Positions 12,036 through 14,338 of a DNA stretch of 14,338 nt are shown piece after piece. Position 1 is the first letter of the stretch, and every line of letters starts with the position of its first letter. The DNA comes from Candidatus Micrarchaeota archaeon CG08_land_8_20_14_0_20_59_11 (GTDB taxonomy: Archaea; Micrarchaeota; Micrarchaeia; Norongarragalinales; Norongarragalinaceae). The translations under genes were made by a program, and so were the position numbers. The notes below the pieces were generated by a model. The model ran no database searches and had not been told where the DNA came from. It was given only the letters and a program-made list of their open reading frames with translations. The stretch spans positions 1 through 14,338 of the forward strand of contig PEXZ01000036.1 in the NCBI GenBank assembly GCA_002763345.1, in the 5' to 3' direction.

Positions 12036-12787
12036 CGAACGCGCGCAGGGCGCAGGCGGCCGTCTTCGACGGAATCATGTTCCTGCTGCTGGTTTCGCTT
12101 AGTTGCACGTTCGTATTCGTCTTCGTGTCGTCGTACGGGCAGCAGGAGGACCAGGTGATGCGCTCCGCGTACATGCTGAACTACATGCAGAGCGTGATGA
12201 AGGCGGTGTACTTCATCGACGCATCGCAGGTTTCCGGCATTAGGGTGGTTGGCGACGCGGAAGCGGAGCTTTACCCGTCCCTCGACTGCGCGATAACCAA
12301 GGACTATCCAGGAACCGTGAGCGTTTCGGATTTGGTGAAGCGCGACATCGGCGACCCTGCGCAGACGCATCCGCAGGGTCCCGCGCTCGACGACAAGTTC
12401 GGTTCCGCCATGTCGCCCGGAAGAACCGCGCTGCGCTGCACGCTCAAGGAGCTGATGAAGCCGCTCGCCCTGTCGGGATACAAGTACTTCGCGGAATTTC
12501 TGGACCAGCGCCTCCCGACGCCCGAGTCGCCTTCGGGAAAAGCCGTTGAGCAGCCAGACGTGCGCATCACGAATTCCGTGCTTTTCGCGGAACTCGCAAA
12601 GCCTAGGTTCGAGAACAACCAGCTCGTCCAGGACAGCGGATGCGAACTCGTGAAGAACGCAGGCGCGAACCTTCTTTCAGTCGCGTCGCCCTTCCGCGTA
12701 ATCGACTACCTGGGCGGCGGCGAGAGCTCCAACCGCTACATCTTCAGGATATGCGTGTGGCAGTCCAACGAAACGGTGCGCGCCTAG
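12032..12787 (+). CDS. pilin-like or membrane-anchored protein F
   Basis: This 251-residue protein starts MTNARRAQAAVFDGIMFLLL. Its ARRAQAAVFD motif and hydrophobic helix (about 14-35) recall class III-type N-termini (basic, Ala/Gly-Gln, acidic at +5 or +6). The ectodomain has several cysteines and a helical middle (CTLKELMKPLALSGYKYFAEFLDQRL). ATG 12032 overlaps the gene E stop in an ATGA and lies nine bases after GTGAT; ATG 12026 is the alternative and adds Met-Ala. A hairpin (12353-12380) lies within the coding sequence. It is the last gene of the cluster, and its TAG shares a CTAG with the stop of the convergent gene at 12784. Function unknown. Confidence 0.8.
   Translation: MTNARRAQAAVFDGIMFLLLVSLSCTFVFVFVSSYGQQEDQVMRSAYMLNYMQSVMKAVYFIDASQVSGIRVVGDAEAELYPSLDCAITKDYPGTVSVSDLVKRDIGDPAQTHPQGPALDDKFGSAMSPGRTALRCTLKELMKPLALSGYKYFAEFLDQRLPTPESPSGKAVEQPDVRITNSVLFAELAKPRFENNQLVQDSGCELVKNAGANLLSVASPFRVIDYLGGGESSNRYIFRICVWQSNETVRA
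12353..12380. repeat. hairpin inside gene F
   Basis: Perfect 9-bp arms GACCCTGCG (12353-12361) and CGCAGGGTC (12372-12380) enclose a 10-base loop. It encodes DPAQTHPQGP in a probable surface loop of gene F. Confidence 0.55.
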
Positions 12788-14301
12788 GAGGCGGTTTCCG
12801 CCCTCTTCTTCACGCTTACTTCCTCCCCGCACTTCGGGCACGTATAGACGAAAGCGTCCGGCAGCGGCACAATCATCGGCGAACAGTTCGCGCACATCCC
12901 CGCGCCGCAGTACGGGCAGAACACGATACGCGAACTCTTCGAGCCGCACGTCGGGCAGCCCGCGCTCCTCGACGCTTCCACCCTCATTAAATGCACGTCC
13001 TCCTTGGGCGCTTCCGATTCCTTCTTCGTTTCGGCACCGCCGACGATTGAACGCAGTTGTCCGAACAGGTCGCCCTCCTTCGGCTCGATTTCGGGCGCTT
13101 TCTTTGCAGGCTCCCCGAACAGGTCCGCCATCGTCAGCTCCTTCTTTTCCTCCGCAGGCGCGGCGCCCTTTTTTTCTGCCTTCGCTTCCTTCCTGGCAGC
13201 GGGCGCCTCCTCCTTGGACGTCTTGGTGTAAATCTCCTGCACGAGAAGTCCGTATTCGTCGCTTCCCTTCGGCTTTCCGCCCCCGGCTTTCCGTTCCCGC
13301 TGCTTCCTATACAGTTCCTGCACGAACGACTGCAAATCAGTGTCGCTCGTCGCGGCAGTCGGCTGCCCTCTTTCCGCGAACCAGCGCTTGCGCGGTTCGG
13401 GGTTCGCCTGTCCCGGCGTCGGCTTGTAAACAGTAGCCAGCATCTCCTCTTCATCGCTCGCCGGCTTCGCCGCCAGCGCTGTGCCGCGGCCAAGGTACGT
13501 GCGCCGCCTGCCCGAAGCGGTTTCAGTCGGGATGAAGGCGGGTGCGCCGGGCTTTTCCTTCACGACGTCCGCGAGCATCTGCTGGAAATCCGTCTCGCGC
13601 TGCGCCTGCGCCGCTTTCGCGGCGTCGCGTCTCGGCGCGCTCGGCACCCCTACTGGATGCATCCCACCGGATGCGTCAGTAGGAGACGCGCCAGGCTTCT
13701 TCGCCAGCATCCCCCTGAAAGGCGCCGCGATGCTTCCCATTATTTTCCCGAAATCGAAACCCCTTCCTGCCTGCGAGGTAGCCAGCGCGTAGCGCCGGCG
13801 TTCAATGAACGCCGAGGGAACCGTTGGAACAACAGCGGGAGTAATTGCCTGCGCGGTTGTCGCAGCTGCGGACGCAGGCACCGCCGCCGCAACAACGGGT
13901 TGCGCCTTCATCGGCGCTGCCGGCGCTTTCTCGCTTCCCACCTCGCGCCTTATCATGAGCAGTTTCTGCACAACCGGGCTTTTCCTGCGCGGTATTCCGA
14001 CGACGACGTACTCCGGCTTCGCAGCCATCGCCGCGACCTTCACCGCGAGAAACGCAGCCAGAACAAAAATGAAAACAAAAGTAACCGCAAAACCCGCCAT
14101 CCCCGCGGTTCCCGCAAGCGCAAAGTCCGCGGCAAGCGATAGCGCCACAATCGCCGCGCCGACGCCGAGCGAATACGAAAATTTCTTCCGCTGCGAGAAC
14201 AGCCGCACGTCCGGATAATTCAGGCGCAGGAGAAGGTATCCGAGGGAAACGGAGCCGACAATCAGGTAAAGATAGTAGAGCCCCGCCATCCATGTTTCCA
14301 T
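12784..14301 (-). CDS. three-helix membrane protein with disordered linker and C-terminal double zinc ribbon
   Basis: The protein has 505 residues. Three membrane helices lie at about 6-26, 41-63 and 68-92. A long linker rich in Ala, Pro, Lys and Glu (about 110-445) is probably disordered and cytoplasmic. It contains spaced short helical motifs: FQQMLADVV, EEMLATVY, FVQELYRK, LVQEIYTK, MADLFGE and GDLFGQL. The C-terminus (449-491) has eight cysteines as four CxxC pairs (CPTC, CPYC, CANC, CPKC), a double zinc-ribbon or treble-clef arrangement. I do not recognise the family. The layout suggests a membrane-tethered adaptor whose linker motifs dock partners. A TATA box at 14321-14330 lies 20-30 bases before the ATG at 14301, pointing to a leaderless transcript. 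It converges on gene F and ends in the same CTAG. Confidence 0.85.
   Translation of the reverse strand: METWMAGLYYLYLIVGSVSLGYLLLRLNYPDVRLFSQRKKFSYSLGVGAAIVALSLAADFALAGTAGMAGFAVTFVFIFVLAAFLAVKVAAMAAKPEYVVVGIPRRKSPVVQKLLMIRREVGSEKAPAAPMKAQPVVAAAVPASAAATTAQAITPAVVPTVPSAFIERRRYALATSQAGRGFDFGKIMGSIAAPFRGMLAKKPGASPTDASGGMHPVGVPSAPRRDAAKAAQAQRETDFQQMLADVVKEKPGAPAFIPTETASGRRRTYLGRGTALAAKPASDEEEMLATVYKPTPGQANPEPRKRWFAERGQPTAATSDTDLQSFVQELYRKQRERKAGGGKPKGSDEYGLLVQEIYTKTSKEEAPAARKEAKAEKKGAAPAEEKKELTMADLFGEPAKKAPEIEPKEGDLFGQLRSIVGGAETKKESEAPKEDVHLMRVEASRSAGCPTCGSKSSRIVFCPYCGAGMCANCSPMIVPLPDAFVYTCPKCGEEVSVKKRAETAS
13649..13683. repeat. long imperfect palindrome within the zinc-ribbon membrane protein gene
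   Basis: A left arm CCTACTGGATGCATCC (13649-13664) pairs with GGATGCGTCAGTAGG (13669-13683) across the loop CACC. There is one G-T type mismatch and one bulged base. On the coding (minus) strand it encodes PTDASGGMHPVG in the disordered linker. Confidence 0.65.
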
Positions 14302-14320
14302 GAAAGCGTTAGCGAACCCT

Positions 14321-14330
14321 TATTTAAATT
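14321..14330 (-). promoter_or_regulatory. TATA box of the zinc-ribbon membrane protein gene
   Basis: AATTTAAATA on the minus strand is centred about 25 bases before the ATG at 14301, which predicts a leaderless transcript. It is flanked upstream by a run of eight G on the minus strand at the window edge. Confidence 0.65.
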
Positions 14331-14338
14331 CCCCCCCC

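Noticed and set aside
13057..14142. 361-residue plus-strand open frame
   Set aside because: It is antisense to the zinc-ribbon membrane protein, which has coherent membrane helices and CxxC pairs. The plus frame is Arg/Leu-rich noise.

Overview
This window is chromosomal DNA from a GC-rich archaeon. The evidence is a complete archaeal proteasome-exosome gene string (psmA, SBDS, rrp4, rrp41, rrp42, eL43), a tRNA gene without an encoded CCA that carries bulge-helix-bulge introns, A/T-rich TATA boxes placed for leaderless or short-leader transcripts, GGTG/GAGGTG-type ribosome sites, and archaeal pilin-like (class III) signal peptides. Tight packing, ATGA overlaps and several small Cys-rich surface proteins would fit a DPANN-type or other small-genome archaeon. 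That placement is an inference; nothing here fixes the lineage.

Layout. (1) 1-3986, minus strand: one co-directional string running proteasome alpha, SBDS, Rrp4, Rrp41, Rrp42, eL43 and the start of an unidentified gene that leaves the window. Spacings are a few bases or overlaps, so it is probably one operon for RNA and protein quality control and ribosome maturation. (2) 4130-5318, minus strand: a small Cys-rich lipoprotein, a tRNA-Glu(CUC) gene interrupted twice (anticodon loop and T-loop), and an HTH regulator-like protein. (3) 5350-6996, plus strand: a large surface protein with a terpenoid-cyclase-like alpha/alpha repeat domain, a Pro/Ser linker, a DUF4430-like domain and a C-terminal anchor, an architecture resembling transcobalamin/intrinsic factor. 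(4) 7075-9352, plus strand: an orphan HicB-like protein, trpS, a small membrane protein, and scpA (kleisin). (5) 9398-12787, plus strand: six consecutive genes, each with an N-terminal basic stretch followed by one hydrophobic segment, and mostly Cys-containing ectodomains. They look like a pilin/pseudopilin-type surface assembly and are the best candidate here for an undescribed system. (6) 12784-14301, minus strand: a convergent gene for a three-helix membrane protein with a long disordered linker and a C-terminal double zinc ribbon. Its stop codon shares the same CTAG with the last pilin-like gene.

The strongest results are the doubly interrupted tRNA-Glu gene, whose mature form folds into a full cloverleaf after removal of 58- and 59-nt introns, and the six-gene pilin-like cluster. 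Several hairpins, three of them inside or at the edge of coding regions, are reported separately. Long ORFs antisense to known genes are judged to be shadows caused by high GC at third codon positions.
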